A stretch of 64,000 nt of DNA from Eutreptiella sp. 'Long Island Sound 2002'. Taxonomy: Eukaryota > Euglenozoa > Euglenophyceae > Eutreptiales > Eutreptiaceae. The position numbers and the translations under genes were made by a program. The notes under the pieces were generated by a model. That model saw nothing but the letters and a program-made list of their open reading frames with translations. It searched no databases and had not been told where the DNA came from. Location of the stretch: positions 37,130,238 through 37,194,237 of the forward strand of contig OZ038384.1 of the NCBI GenBank assembly GCA_964036045.1, given 5' to 3'. This document shows, in pieces, positions 22,851-32,457 of the stretch (its first letter is position 1; every line of letters starts with the position of its first letter).

Positions 22851-23125
22851 CCCCCCCCCTAGGGGGGGTCACCCCCGAAAAAAATATCCCACCCGGAATC
22901 AAATTTTTTTTTCTTCCCCCCCCCCTGGTTGTCTGCTAGGAGTCGTTCTACCCAGGCTAGTTGCCCCTGCCCTCCTCCCCCTACTCTGTGCACAGTTGCT
23001 ATGCATTCTGTCCCCATCCTGCACCTTTACACTATGACACTGTGTACCTCTTGTGCACCCACTTCACCGTGGAGCAGTTTGCTCAACCGTCCTGCTCAGA
23101 CTCCAATCCTGGTGTGCTTGTGTAG
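22851..23125. other. Poly-C/T tracts and polypyrimidine-rich intron end
   Basis: C runs at 22849-22859 and 22916-22924, A/T runs between, then pyrimidine-rich sequence up to a tgtgtag acceptor at 23125. No gene. Confidence 0.4.
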
Positions 23126-23254
23126 ATCCAGACCCTAGTGTCATGGTGGAGCCGCTCCAACCCCAAAGATTACCAGAAGTATGTGCAGAAGTATGGAGAG
23201 CCTGAGACGGCTGCAGGCTTTGATGACGATGAATTTGAAAGCCAAATGTTGGAG
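23126..23254 (+). CDS. Exon-like segment, 43 codons, possible kinesin tail exon
   Basis: It lies between acceptor tgtgtag and donor GTGAGT and is open in one frame (phase 0 on both sides). It encodes TLVSWWSRSNPKDYQKYV and an acidic end (AAGFDDDEFESQMLE). Phase 0 fits direct joining to the kinesin exon ending at 6206 and to the exon at 23791. I recognise no domain. Membership of the kinesin gene is inference from strand, phase and order. Confidence 0.45.
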
Positions 23255-23790
23255 GTGAGTTTAGTGAAGTGCCGCTGCGGAAGGCTGCGAAAGTTGATTG
23301 TAATATGATTTTCAGCTTGGGTTTAAGGCAGAGCTGCGTACCACAAAGTGGTCCTTTGTGGGTCAGGGATTTAGATAAGATGTTGTTGGCAGGAAGGTAT
23401 AGGGGGGAGGTTTGGCGTTGGTTGCTGACAGGCGTTTGTCGCTGGTCCACCACTGGCAGACAGACAAACTGTCATTCTGAAAACAGCTTCTGTGGGGGAC
23501 CTTGCGGATTGGTGAGGGTTGTTACAGGTTGCAGTGGTTTGTTGCAGCTGGGTTGTAGCTGCAACCTGCAACGTGCTCGGCATTTGGGTAACTCAACTGA
23601 TGTACACTTGTGTTGACAAGTGACAGTTGATGTACAGATCACAGCTTCACAGCTGGATTTTCCTTACCTCAAGAACTACAAACAAACACCACAGCTTGAA
23701 ATTCTTACCTGCGCGGCAGGTGGGATTCCAAACAGGTGGGTTGCAAAGGGTTGGGTCGAAGATATGCATGTGCTTCCTCTTTTTTGCCAG

Positions 23791-24088
23791 GCTCTCAGTC
23801 GTAGTGCAAGCACCGGCCAGGCCCCAGGGCATGTAGTGCGCGTGAATGACCAGCCACAAATTCAGATGATGGAGCCAGCAGAGGAGTACGATGATGAAGA
23901 GGAAAACCTGCCAGCAGCGGTGCGGCGAGTGAAGCGTGAATGGAATGTGGAATTGGCACACCAGCAGCACGTCGCGCGCTCGCAGGAGGAAGAGCTGCGC
24001 TTGCGGCACTTGCAGGACATTGAGGTGCCTGCCCCTGCCCTATTTACTGCTGTGCCGCTCCTGCCCACTGCTGTGCCTGACCAACCAA
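23791..24088 (+). CDS. Exon-like segment, acidic and helix-prone, possible kinesin tail exon
   Basis: It starts after a ttttttgccag acceptor in phase 0. It encodes an acidic stretch (EPAEEYDDEEENLP) and a charged helix-prone stretch (VKREWNVELAHQQHVARSQE, then EELRLRHLQDIE), then a P/A/L-rich end. Two donors are possible: GTGCCT right after ...LQDIE (phase 0, near 24025), or GTAAGG at 24089 (phase 1). The next exon-like segment with matching phase 0 is at 62104, which favours the first. Function of the segment alone is unknown. Confidence 0.45.
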
Positions 24089-24189
24089 GTAAGGCTTGAG
24101 TCGGCGATCAAGCTTTCTGGGAAAACAAAGATGCACTTGGCCGCGGCAGTGGTAGGACAAGTTCTCAGATGGAAGGGTATGTTCAACAA

Positions 24190-24255
24190 CCTCTTAGGTA
24201 GTATAATGGTCAGTGTTTCCGCCTGTCAAGCAGAAAACCCGGTATGAGAGGGCTA
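24190..24255 (+). tRNA. tRNA-Asp(GTC)-like sequence with a decayed T arm
   Basis: It reads ggtagtataatggtcagtg, then tttccgcctgtcaagcagaa. The D arm and the anticodon arm around GTC are close to eukaryotic tRNA-Asp; the anticodon stem has one mismatch. The T arm should contain ggttcga but reads cccggtatgagaggg, so the B box is lost. Probably a tRNA pseudogene or the head of a SINE; not expected to be a working tRNA. Confidence 0.5.
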
Positions 24256-25100
24256 CCTCTGGGCATCAAACAGATCTCCCACCCGCAGTCCTCCTTTTTT
24301 GATGAGTCGAGGGCAGTTATAAGTAAGTTTTTCAGGCGTAAAGATTGCTCAATGCCAGAGCGGTAGCTTTGCAACCAGTAAAAACCCACACCCGCAGGGT
24401 TACTCCTTTTTACCCTACCCCACTTGAAGCAACGCACAGCGCCACCGCCCAGTTGAGGCAGGGGTTCCGTTCCAATGACATTGAATACAAATTTAGACGC
24501 AAAACACTATCCTTACACATCTTTACGCAATTCAACCAATTAACATCAGCAGTCATTAAATAAATACGGCGGTGAGGAATTTTTCGTTGATCCCGCCGAA
24601 CGTTGGGCAAGCATAGCAGAGAATACTCCCAACAATTGTAATTACATGTGGCATGCTGCTTGATGCAGTAATGGTTCTGCGGCCTAGCTAGCGAAGAACC
24701 CTAAGACATGTACCCTGACCTTACCCGATGGCCTCTATAAAACCACCTAGTGGACTATGCGTGGTCCCCATTGCCCGTCCCATGTTTCCACGTGTGCCCA
24801 CCCTAGATGCAAAAAACTTGCAAATTCACCTCCAAGAATCCACCAACAGAACACCACCCAAACTCCATGCGGCCATACCGCCAAACTGCCAATCAACTTG
24901 GATTCCTCAATAGCAGCAATGGGCGGTGTGTACAAATGGCAAGGACATAATCTATGCAAGCTAATGACGTGCGCATACGTGCACACCAATGTGTCCCACA
25001 TTTTTGAAAATCAACAAGCCTTTGAAAAATAAGAAAGAGGCATACCTCCCAAAACCCAATGCGCACGATGAACATTACAAGACACGACGTCACAACAAAT
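24256..25100. other. No gene seen
   Basis: Mixed sequence between the tRNA-like segment and the first pentamer array. A second weakly tRNA-like stretch (gccagagcggtagctttgc) lies near 24354-24375. No coding-like frame with motifs. Confidence 0.35.
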
Positions 25101-25363
25101 CACATCACATCACATCACATCACATCACATCACCTCACCTCACCTCAGCTCACGTCGCATCACATCACCTCACCTCACCTCACCTCACCTCACCTCACCT
25201 CACCTCACCTCACCTCACATCACATCACATCACATCACATCACATCACATCACATCACATCACATCACATCACATCACATCACATCACATCACATCACAT
25301 CACATCACATCACATCACATCACATCACATCACATCACATCACATCACATCACATCACATCAC
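25101..25363. repeat. (CACAT)n pentamer array 1, with CACCT variants
   Basis: About 50 pentamers: CACAT, then a block of CACCT around 25129-25217, then CACAT again. Translation gives HITSH repeats because 15 bases make five codons; these are not proteins. The LINE copy A begins directly after it. Confidence 0.95.
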
Positions 25364-26222
25364 TGGTGACGTGGCACCAGTCTAAAAACCCGCAGGATGG
25401 TAGCTGTAGGACGGATGCCTACATGCACTGCCAACCTCGACATCAGTCGTGATGTGTTGTGTTTGTCGTGCCACCGCGTGACTCCTCTCCAGCCACCGTG
25501 GCCCCTATCTCAACTCTACTCCACCCGTATGGTGCACTCTCTCTCCTCTCTTTTCCCGTGTCTCCAAGGGCTGAGTGCCGCACCCCAGGTGCGTCCCTCC
25601 CCCTTGCGCAGCCCCCTTCAATCCACAGTGAGCGCGTCGTCCTACAACCAGCTCTGGCAAGACGTCGACCTCGCCGTGGCAGTCTTCTAGGCCGCTACGC
25701 GGAGAGCCGCGACGGGGACTGCATTCGACGTATCCCGCGCTCTACGTGACGCGTTATGCAGGGCTATCCTGAGCCGTTTACCGCGTCCCGGTCGCCTATA
25801 CGCCCCATGGGTTGCAGCCCCGCGCGCCGGCGCGGCGCTCCCCTCGCATCCCCGTCCTCGTGAGTCCTCGGGCCCCCATCCGCCGACCCACTCCGTCAGG
25901 CGGCCCCACGTTGCTCTGCGCTCTCGCGCCATGATTTTTGTTTCGTCACACCATGGCCACGCTCGTGGCACCCTATGTGTTCCTTTGGCGCCCAGACCAC
26001 TGGGTGCTACCACTACCGCTCGCGTTCCTCCGGTAACTTCCGCGCCCCTATGCACTGCCCCCTTCACGATGTCTCGCGGCCGCAGGCCACCCGCACCCTT
26101 TTCGTTACGGCAAACCATGTCCGACCGCTCAACACCGTCCTAGGACTCCCCCTCCCCTGCCCCCGACACTGGCCGAGGCGGCGCCCTACGCCGGGGACCG
26201 TTCCCCATGTTCCTGATGCATA

Positions 26223-28227
26223 TTGACCAAATCTGATGACGCTGATCGGCTCCTGCGGGATCTGGACATGCTGAAGGATGTCGCGTTGGAGGCGGCGAAT
26301 GAGGCCGTCCGGGCCCCTGACCCACCTTGTCCGACCTATGCGATGCCCTACGATGGACGGCGGCACATGGAAGCACAACCCGCCTCCGCCACCTGGTGTT
26401 CTGGGGCCTCTACACGGCCCGCGAGAAGAGCCCGCCCGTCGATACCGACGCGGGCCCGGAAATCCAGAGTCAGAAGGTCTCCTACAAGCTTCACAAGCCC
26501 ATCAGCCAGTTCCTGCCCCCGCCACCTCAGGCCGACATGGGCCCGCCTTTGGACCCGCGAGGTGGTGGCAGCTTTTTGGGCACTGCTCCATGACGTGCAT
26601 GCGGTCCTGCAAGCGGCCCAGATCCGGACGGCGGAACTCATCCCTCTGAAGTTCGGCCTCCTTGCTTGGGCCTCCTCCATCTGCCTCTCTGGGCACGTCA
26701 TGTCGGCCCCGGTCGCCAGCCCCCCTCCCGTTGCCCACAAGGGCATGCTGGCCCCTGACTAGCTGCGCCCGCTGCAGGAGTGCTCGGTCCTCCCGGTCCG
26801 CAGCGTGGAGCTGCTGCACCACATCGAGCAGGCCGGGGAGCACTCGTGGACCACAGCCCCCACCATCGTCCTCCTGCGAGCTGGCATCCAAGACACAACC
26901 AGCCCCCCTCCCCTCACCCCGCCCAGCCACGCGCCCCACCTCGCCAGGGGCAGCTTGCCCCCAGCCCAGTGGGGTCCCTGGTCTCATCAGCTGCATTCAC
27001 CCCGGCGTCAGCGCTGCACCGCTTTGAGGACGAAGCCACTCCCGCAAGTTCTGACCAATCGCCCACGTCGCTGCTACCCGAGGCGCCGAAACTTTCCCCC
27101 ATCATCTCCGAGCCTGCCTCGCAGATCAAGCCAGCTGCCACTGACCCCACGCCGCCCGAGTCGCCTACCCCCGCCGCCGGGTCGGCCCCCCCAGCCCCTC
27201 ACAGCCGGGTGAGCCCTTTGCCCCGGACTTGGACGTGTCAGCCTACTCCACCGACTATGCCCAGTTGAGTGACCGGTATGATGCCCGGCAGCAAGTGATG
27301 CGCGTTGCACAAGAGGACCCGGAGTCCCTCAAGCGTGACCTGGACATGATCCGCACTGAACGGGAAAACGCCCTGCAGCAAGTCCAACAGCCCGCCGCCG
27401 CACAGCGGCAGGCTAAGGCCGATAAGTTGAACGGCTTCATCCGGTCTTTGCCCCTTCTCCTGTCCATTGCCACCAGGCTCCGCAGCTTCCAGTTTACGCC
27501 ACCTGCATTCACCAACGCCGTGCGCAGTGCGGTGCTGGCCTCGTTCGAGCTCCCGCCGTCCGGCTCCCCGCAATTCCTAGCCCTCGTGCCCGTCATCCTC
27601 GCCGATGTAGTCCTCACCTCGCCCCAGATGCCTGACCTTGATGACCCGGATGGTGTGCTCAGGCAGGCTGTGACTGTGGCCAGTCCCGTGGCTGTCCCCG
27701 AGGCCCCCACGGATGCGCCCAATATATCTTTTGCTGTCCCGGCCCCGGTTCCCGAACCCCGGGCAGCTGCCCCACTATGGGCCCCGGGTGCTCCTCTCCG
27801 GCCACCGTCACGGACGCCCTCCCCTACCGACGCCGCGCTGGCCTCCCTTATGGAATGGAACCCCAGGATCCCACGGGGATGCGAGGCCGAAGTTGCCCAC
27901 GCCTTCCACCTCCAGCTGTTCCGCCAGTATGGCGCGAGCGTCAGCTTCCTCCCGCAGTCCCCGATTCTGGAACAATGGACATGGGTCCGCAGCCACGCAC
28001 TGAGCCTACCCGGCATCGCGGAAGTCCTGCGCACCTTCCTCGCCAGCCCTCCCCCAGTCCAGCAAATCGTGGACAGCCCTGCCGCCTCCCCGGCCGAAGC
28101 TGAGGCTGCCAACCAGGCAGAGGGTGCGGCCAAGAAGAAGGGGTCCACGCCCCAAAAGGTTGACCTCCAGCTGACGGCTGGTCCCCGTCCTCCACCTACC
28201 TGGGCGCCGGCCCCGTGTCGGGCATGA
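26223..28227 (+). pseudogene. LINE ORF1 (gag-like, coiled coil), copy A
   Basis: Three frames must be joined: 26223-26760 and on past a TAG at 26761-26763; then from about 26940; then 27229-28227. Landmarks: SADRLLRDLDMLKD-type start, a proline-rich middle, a coiled coil (27290-27430; SLKRDLDMIRTERENALQQV), a globular part (SIATRLRSFQFTPPAFTNAV) and PAASPAEAEAANQAEG near the end. Copy B has CAG where copy A has TAG 26761. LINE ORF1 proteins are trimeric RNA-binding proteins built on such a coiled coil; the match is by layout, not by sequence. Confidence 0.6.
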
Positions 28228-30108
28228 AGTACTGCATCTATGGCGAAGTCCGAGGGCACGAGGCCTGTCGAGGCGTCCCGCCCGCCGATACCCCCGAAGG
28301 ACCGCTGAAACGGGTGCTCCTGATGGATGACACCCAGTGGCTCCCCGGCGACCGCGGCCACCTCCGCACCCTCACCTGCGGTATTGAGCGGGCGGGCCGC
28401 CTCTCCAACCTCCACTCAGACCCAACCAAGACGGTGTTGGTCGGCACGGAGATGCGCGACGGCAGAGTCCACCTCCTCAGAGACAAGGTGTACCTGCACG
28501 GTCACCCAGTGCGGTGCGCGACTGGCCAGGACTATGTCCGCGTCCTTGGTCGCCACGCCCTACCCCACCTCTATCACCCTTTTACCTGCAAGCGGCTATT
28601 CTCTGGCACCAGGTCCGCATGCAAAGCGCTCCGAGCCCCCCGGCTGCCGGCCCACTACCCCCTCGCCATGTTCGTCGCCAAGTGCCACGGCACGATAAAC
28701 TGGTTTACGGGTGTCCGACCCCCCTTCTACAGAGCAATGCGTGTGTTGGACGCCATGGCCGCCTCGGCCTTGTGAGCCACTGCTGGCTGGGCGCTGCCGG
28801 CCTCTGCCCATTTCCTCCGAGAGATCCCCGAAGGAGGCGTTGGCGCCCCCCCACCTCTAGTCATCGGGTTCGACGACTTCCTCAGTGTCTACATCCGGCA
28901 GCTCAATCAGCAAAACCCCGTGGTCCGTCGGTCCACGTGCCACAGGCTCCTCACTGCCCTTTGCCGCTTCCACTCCACGCAGCCGTGCCTCACCAGAGAG
29001 CTCGGACTCCGGTGTGACGCCCACCCCACGGACCACAACCTGTTCGTCGCCCTATGCCACCAGTGCGACATCTCCATCCACTTGCTCCCCGCCGAGTTTC
29101 TGCCAGACCACTCTCCCCACGTGATGGCCCTGTCATCCCCTGGGCTCGAGGTCCAGGACACCCACACATGGATGATCGCGGGCCACCGTAGCGCAGAAGA
29201 AGTGCACCACGCAGGGTGGCCTCGGGTGTCCTCACGTCCCAGCCCTGCAACCGGCACGCCCCCCCCAGCTGGCAGGTGCCAAGCGATGTCCGCGACCATC
29301 TCCACGTTCTCTTGTCTCCCAGAAAACTATGGCATCCTCCATGATGCATCATGGTGCCCACGGACCCCACGATGTGGTGGAGCCGTGGCAGTATTCTGCC
29401 CCGTCACCCTCCGGTACCAGATATACCTTGTCTCCATCCCCCTACGGCTCGACAACGCCTACTGCGCGGAGCTATACACGGCCGGGGTGGCCCTTACCGC
29501 CCGAGATCCCTCGGCCGACCCCACCTTCGTTTTCCGGTCCAGCTCGTGGCACTTCGCCGATAGCAAGAGATACATCACGGCCCAAGAGGGACGGCGGGAA
29601 CCAGACGACTCGCTGCAAGGAAACCTAATCCGCCAGTGCCGTGCTATGGCCGACGGCCACCCTCCCCCTCGCCACCTCTACTCACACATTGCCGGCACGT
29701 GGCTCGACGCCCTACTGGACCATGTGGACGCACCCGCAGGATGGTCCGCTGACGGGTGCCCGGCTATGGTGGGGTGGCTAAGCCCCCTATAGGAGCGCCG
29801 CATCTGCTTCGACCCCCTCCCCCGTGCACGACGTGCCCTGCTGGTCTCCCACCATCCCCATGCCAAGTCCCCCCCTCCTCAACCCCACCTTGCCCTTGGT
29901 GAGTACGCCGTCGCCGTTAGTCATGGACTCCTCTCGTCGGGAGACCACGTCACGGTCACCGGCATACGCCTTTCCCTGTTGCCCCCAAAGGACGCGCCTT
30001 GCCCTCTCTGCCTCTTGCCTGCCCATGGCAACCACATCCTCTCCTGCCCGCTGGACCCGCTCCTCCGCGCCCACCTCCATTGGTCCCTCGCGGCCCGCCC
30101 CCCCTAGA
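28215..30108 (+). pseudogene. LINE ORF2 C-terminal half: RT palm, RNase H, CCHC knuckle
   Basis: One frame with a TGA at 28773-28775 and a TAG at 29790-29792. RT motif C reads LLMDDTQWL (28317-28343), where LINEs usually have FADDT, followed by AGRLSNLHSDPTKTVLVGTE, as in the palm-thumb region. RNase H follows with candidate residues D in LHDASW (29339), E in CAELYTAG (29466), D in FADSKRY (29558) and D in LLDHVDAP (about 29716). A zinc knuckle CPLCLLPAHGNHILSCP lies at about 29997-30050. It would copy the element RNA at the target site. The first half of RT is deleted. Confidence 0.65.
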
Positions 30109-30159
30109 GGTGTCACGCTTGGCGCCACTGTGCGCCCACCGCCTAGGGGGTCCTCATCC

Positions 30160-30704
30160 TCTGGGGTAACGAGCCCTTCCTACTGTCCACAGACGGCTCC
30201 CCGGCACACGATGCCCTCATCACCTACACCGTTGGACGTGTTTTGGCCATCTCCCCGCCGCATCGAGATGCCCTTCAGCACAGCGGGTCAGGTCCTGCGA
30301 GCCCGCGTCGCCTCCTAAGCGACGTGATACTCACCACCGTCCTCCTACACAAGCGACATGCGGTACCCGTCCTACCTCTTGCTGACCACTTTTCCCCCCT
30401 AACGGGGGATCCCGTGAACCAGTCCCTCGTCAACAGCCCTCCACCAGAATGGTACCACGTCGCCAATGGGGCCCCGACGCCTCGGTCATCCCGATGGCCA
30501 GCCTGGGACGTCATCCTAGGCCTATGGCTATCACGAGAGCCCCTCTTGGCCCCCAAGGTGAAGTCCACCATCACCACCCGTCGCAAGCGGAGTCCATACC
30601 GAGTCCTGTATGTGTACCTCAAGAGCAACCGGATGCCGCCAAGCATACGACAAGAAATTGAACTGGAAGCGCACGACGTGATCATCTTGGACAGCCTCGG
30701 CTAG
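30160..30704 (+). pseudogene. C-terminal extension of LINE ORF2, unknown domain
   Basis: Same frame as the RT/RNase H part, after two TAG codons near 30106 and 30148. It reads PFLLSTDGSPAHDALITY ... RKRSPYRVLYVYLKSN ... EIELEAHDVIILDSLG and ends in TAG. It lies where some LINEs carry a restriction-like endonuclease, but the usual catalytic pattern is not evident. Function unassigned. Confidence 0.35.
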
Positions 30705-31113
30705 CACGAGCTTGCCCCCCGTTTCCCAGACCGGCGCCGCCTCTAGGCCATCCATTACGGTGGCGACGGACGGAGCCTGGAGGCCGGCCTGTGTGGAGAT
30801 GAGATCCCCTCTTGGTGTGCCGCACTGCATTCACCCTTCTGGGCCATCCTCAATGCGGTCTCCCAAGGCCCCCGTACGGTCTTCAAGGACGTGCAGGTGG
30901 CACTGGGTCGACCCTTCCCATCGCCCTATCTACGTCCGTGATCACGTCCTCGAACTCACGCGCGCGGACCGTTCCGGCACAGCGCCTAGTCAGGCAAGAC
31001 TGCGCTCCTTGCCTGGCGACGTTCTAAGCCGGGGGCGATGCCCCAGGGAGACCCACGCCTTCGCATGCTGGACGATTCTGGGAAACTGACTTGGGTGGAT
31101 TCAGGACTTTCAG

Positions 31114-31242
31114 GCGGTTGGTGTTAGGGACGTGGAGGCAGATCGGACCGTGGCGCTGCCGTTCGCCGACGCTAAGACCCGGATGGCCTGCTGGGAAGAG
31201 CGTTCTAAGGTGTGCGGCGAGATCCGTCTTGCTCTTGCGGAG
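31114..31242 (+). other. Exon-like open segment near the 3' end of LINE A
   Basis: 43 codons between a ctttcag acceptor and a GTAAGA donor, phase 0, encoding VGVRDVEADRTVALPFADAK and a charged remainder. It could be an unrelated exon or the last coding piece of the LINE; splice signals alone are weak evidence in this GC-rich context. Confidence 0.25.
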
Positions 31243-31329
31243 GTAAGACGGAGAACTCCCCCGGTTGGTCTGCGCGGGACCCCCGGGGGACGACGCCAAG
31301 GCCCATCGTCCATGGGACCCCGGCATGCG

Positions 31330-31588
31330 CTCCTCCTCCTCCTCCTCCTCCTCCTCCAAATCACGTCACGTCACATCACATCACATCACATCACCTCACT
31401 TCACCTCACCTCACCTCACCTCACGTCACCTCACGTCACGTCACGTCACGTCACATCACATCACATCACATCACATCACATCACATCACATCACATCACA
31501 TCACATCACATCACAATCCATCACATCACATCACATCACATCACATCACATCACATCACATCACATCACATCACATCACATCACATTA
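31330..31588. repeat. (CTC)n run followed by pentamer array 2 (CACAT/CACGT/CACCT)
   Basis: (CTC)9 at 31330-31357, then about 45 pentamers with CACGT and CACCT variants in the first half, one 6-base slip (cacaatccat) near 31514, and LINE copy B directly after. The same slip type occurs in array 3 at about 42237. Confidence 0.95.
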
Positions 31589-31761
31589 CCGGTGACCTGG
31601 CACCAGTCTAAAACCCCTCAGGATGGTAGCTGTAGGACGGATCGCCTGCATGCACTGCCAACCTCGACATCAGTCGTGATACGTCGTGTTTGTCGTGCCA
31701 CCGCGTGACTCATCTCTTGCCATCGTGGCCCCTTTCTCCGCTCTACTCCACCTGTATCGTG

Positions 31762-31765
<4 letters not shown>

Positions 31766-31811
<46 letters not shown>
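31766..31811. repeat. (CT)n microsatellite in the LINE B 5' UTR
   Basis: Uninterrupted CT dinucleotides for about 45 bases; copy A has only a short CT-rich stretch at the same place (25535-25555), so this is a recent expansion. Confidence 0.9.
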
Positions 31812-31812
<1 letters not shown>

Positions 31813-32457
31813 CCCGTGTCTCCAAGGGCTGAGTGCCGCACCCAAGTGCGTCCCTCCCCCTTGCGTAGCCCCCTCCTATTCACAGTGGGCGCGTCGTCCG
31901 GCAATCAGCTCTGGCAGGACGTCGACCTCGCCGTGGCAGTCTTCCAGGCCGCTACGCGGAGAGCCGCGACGGGGACTGCATTCGACGTATCCGCCGCTCT
32001 GTGTGACGCCTTGTGCAGGGGCATCCTGAACCGTTTCCCGCGTTGCACCGACATGGGGCCCCGGTCGCCTATGCACCCCATGGGTTGCAGCCCCGCGCGC
32101 CGGCGTGGCGCTCCCCTCGCATCCCCGTCCTCGTGAATCCTAGGACCCCCATCCGGCGGCCCACTCACCTAGGCGACCCCACGTTGCTTTGCGCTCTCGC
32201 GCCATGATCTTTGTTTCGTCACACCATGGCCACGCTCGTGGCACCCTATGTTTTTCTTCGGCGCCCACTCCATTGGGTGCTCCCGCTATTGCTCGTGCTC
32301 CTCGCGCAGCCTTTGCGCCCCTATATGCTACCCCCTCCCAACACCTCGCGGCCGCCAGCCACCAGCACCCTTTTCGTTACAGCAAACTATGTCTGACTGC
32401 TCAACCCCGTCCCAGGACTCCCCCTCTCCTGCCCCCGACACGGGTTGAGGCGGCGCC

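Larger units (their letters stand above)
17283..22895 (+). mobile_element. Decayed DNA-transposon-like element bounded by direct repeats
   Basis: Similar sequences lie at both ends in the same orientation: ccccccctaggggggg (a palindrome), a few variable bases, then cccgaaaaaaatatcccaccc, at 17283-17324 and 22851-22895. Between them are + strand coding remnants (18.58-21.72 kb) with zinc-binding cassettes and a serine-rich acidic tail, broken by frameshifts and stops. Whether the two repeats are true ends of one element or two members of a common repeat is not settled. A minus-strand frame of 174 codons at 17387-17911 is open but shows no motif. Confidence 0.4.
25364..31357 (+). mobile_element. 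LINE-type non-LTR retrotransposon, copy A (internally deleted, decayed)
   Basis: It starts with ggtgacgtggcaccagtcta, followed by aggatggtagctgtaggacg, directly after the pentamer array; copy B starts the same way after its own array. Order: 5' UTR to about 26220, ORF1 (26223-28227), then the RT palm part of ORF2 joined to the end of ORF1 by a deletion, RNase H, a CCHC knuckle and a tail, and a (CTC)n run before pentamer array 2. The missing part should include the endonuclease and the first half of the RT. Reading frames are broken by frameshifts and stops, so this copy cannot be autonomous. Confidence 0.75.

Noticed and set aside
25059-25385. Long frames translating to HITSHHITSH repeats at 25.1, 31.4 and 42.0 kb
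   Set aside because: They are produced by the CACAT pentamer (15 bases give five codons) in all frames; no flanking gene joins them.
30529-30704. Glycosyltransferase (GT31-like) resemblance of the stretch ending IELEAHDVIILDSLG
   Set aside because: Only a few residues match the remembered pattern and the segment is in frame with the LINE ORF2; no other GT motif is present.
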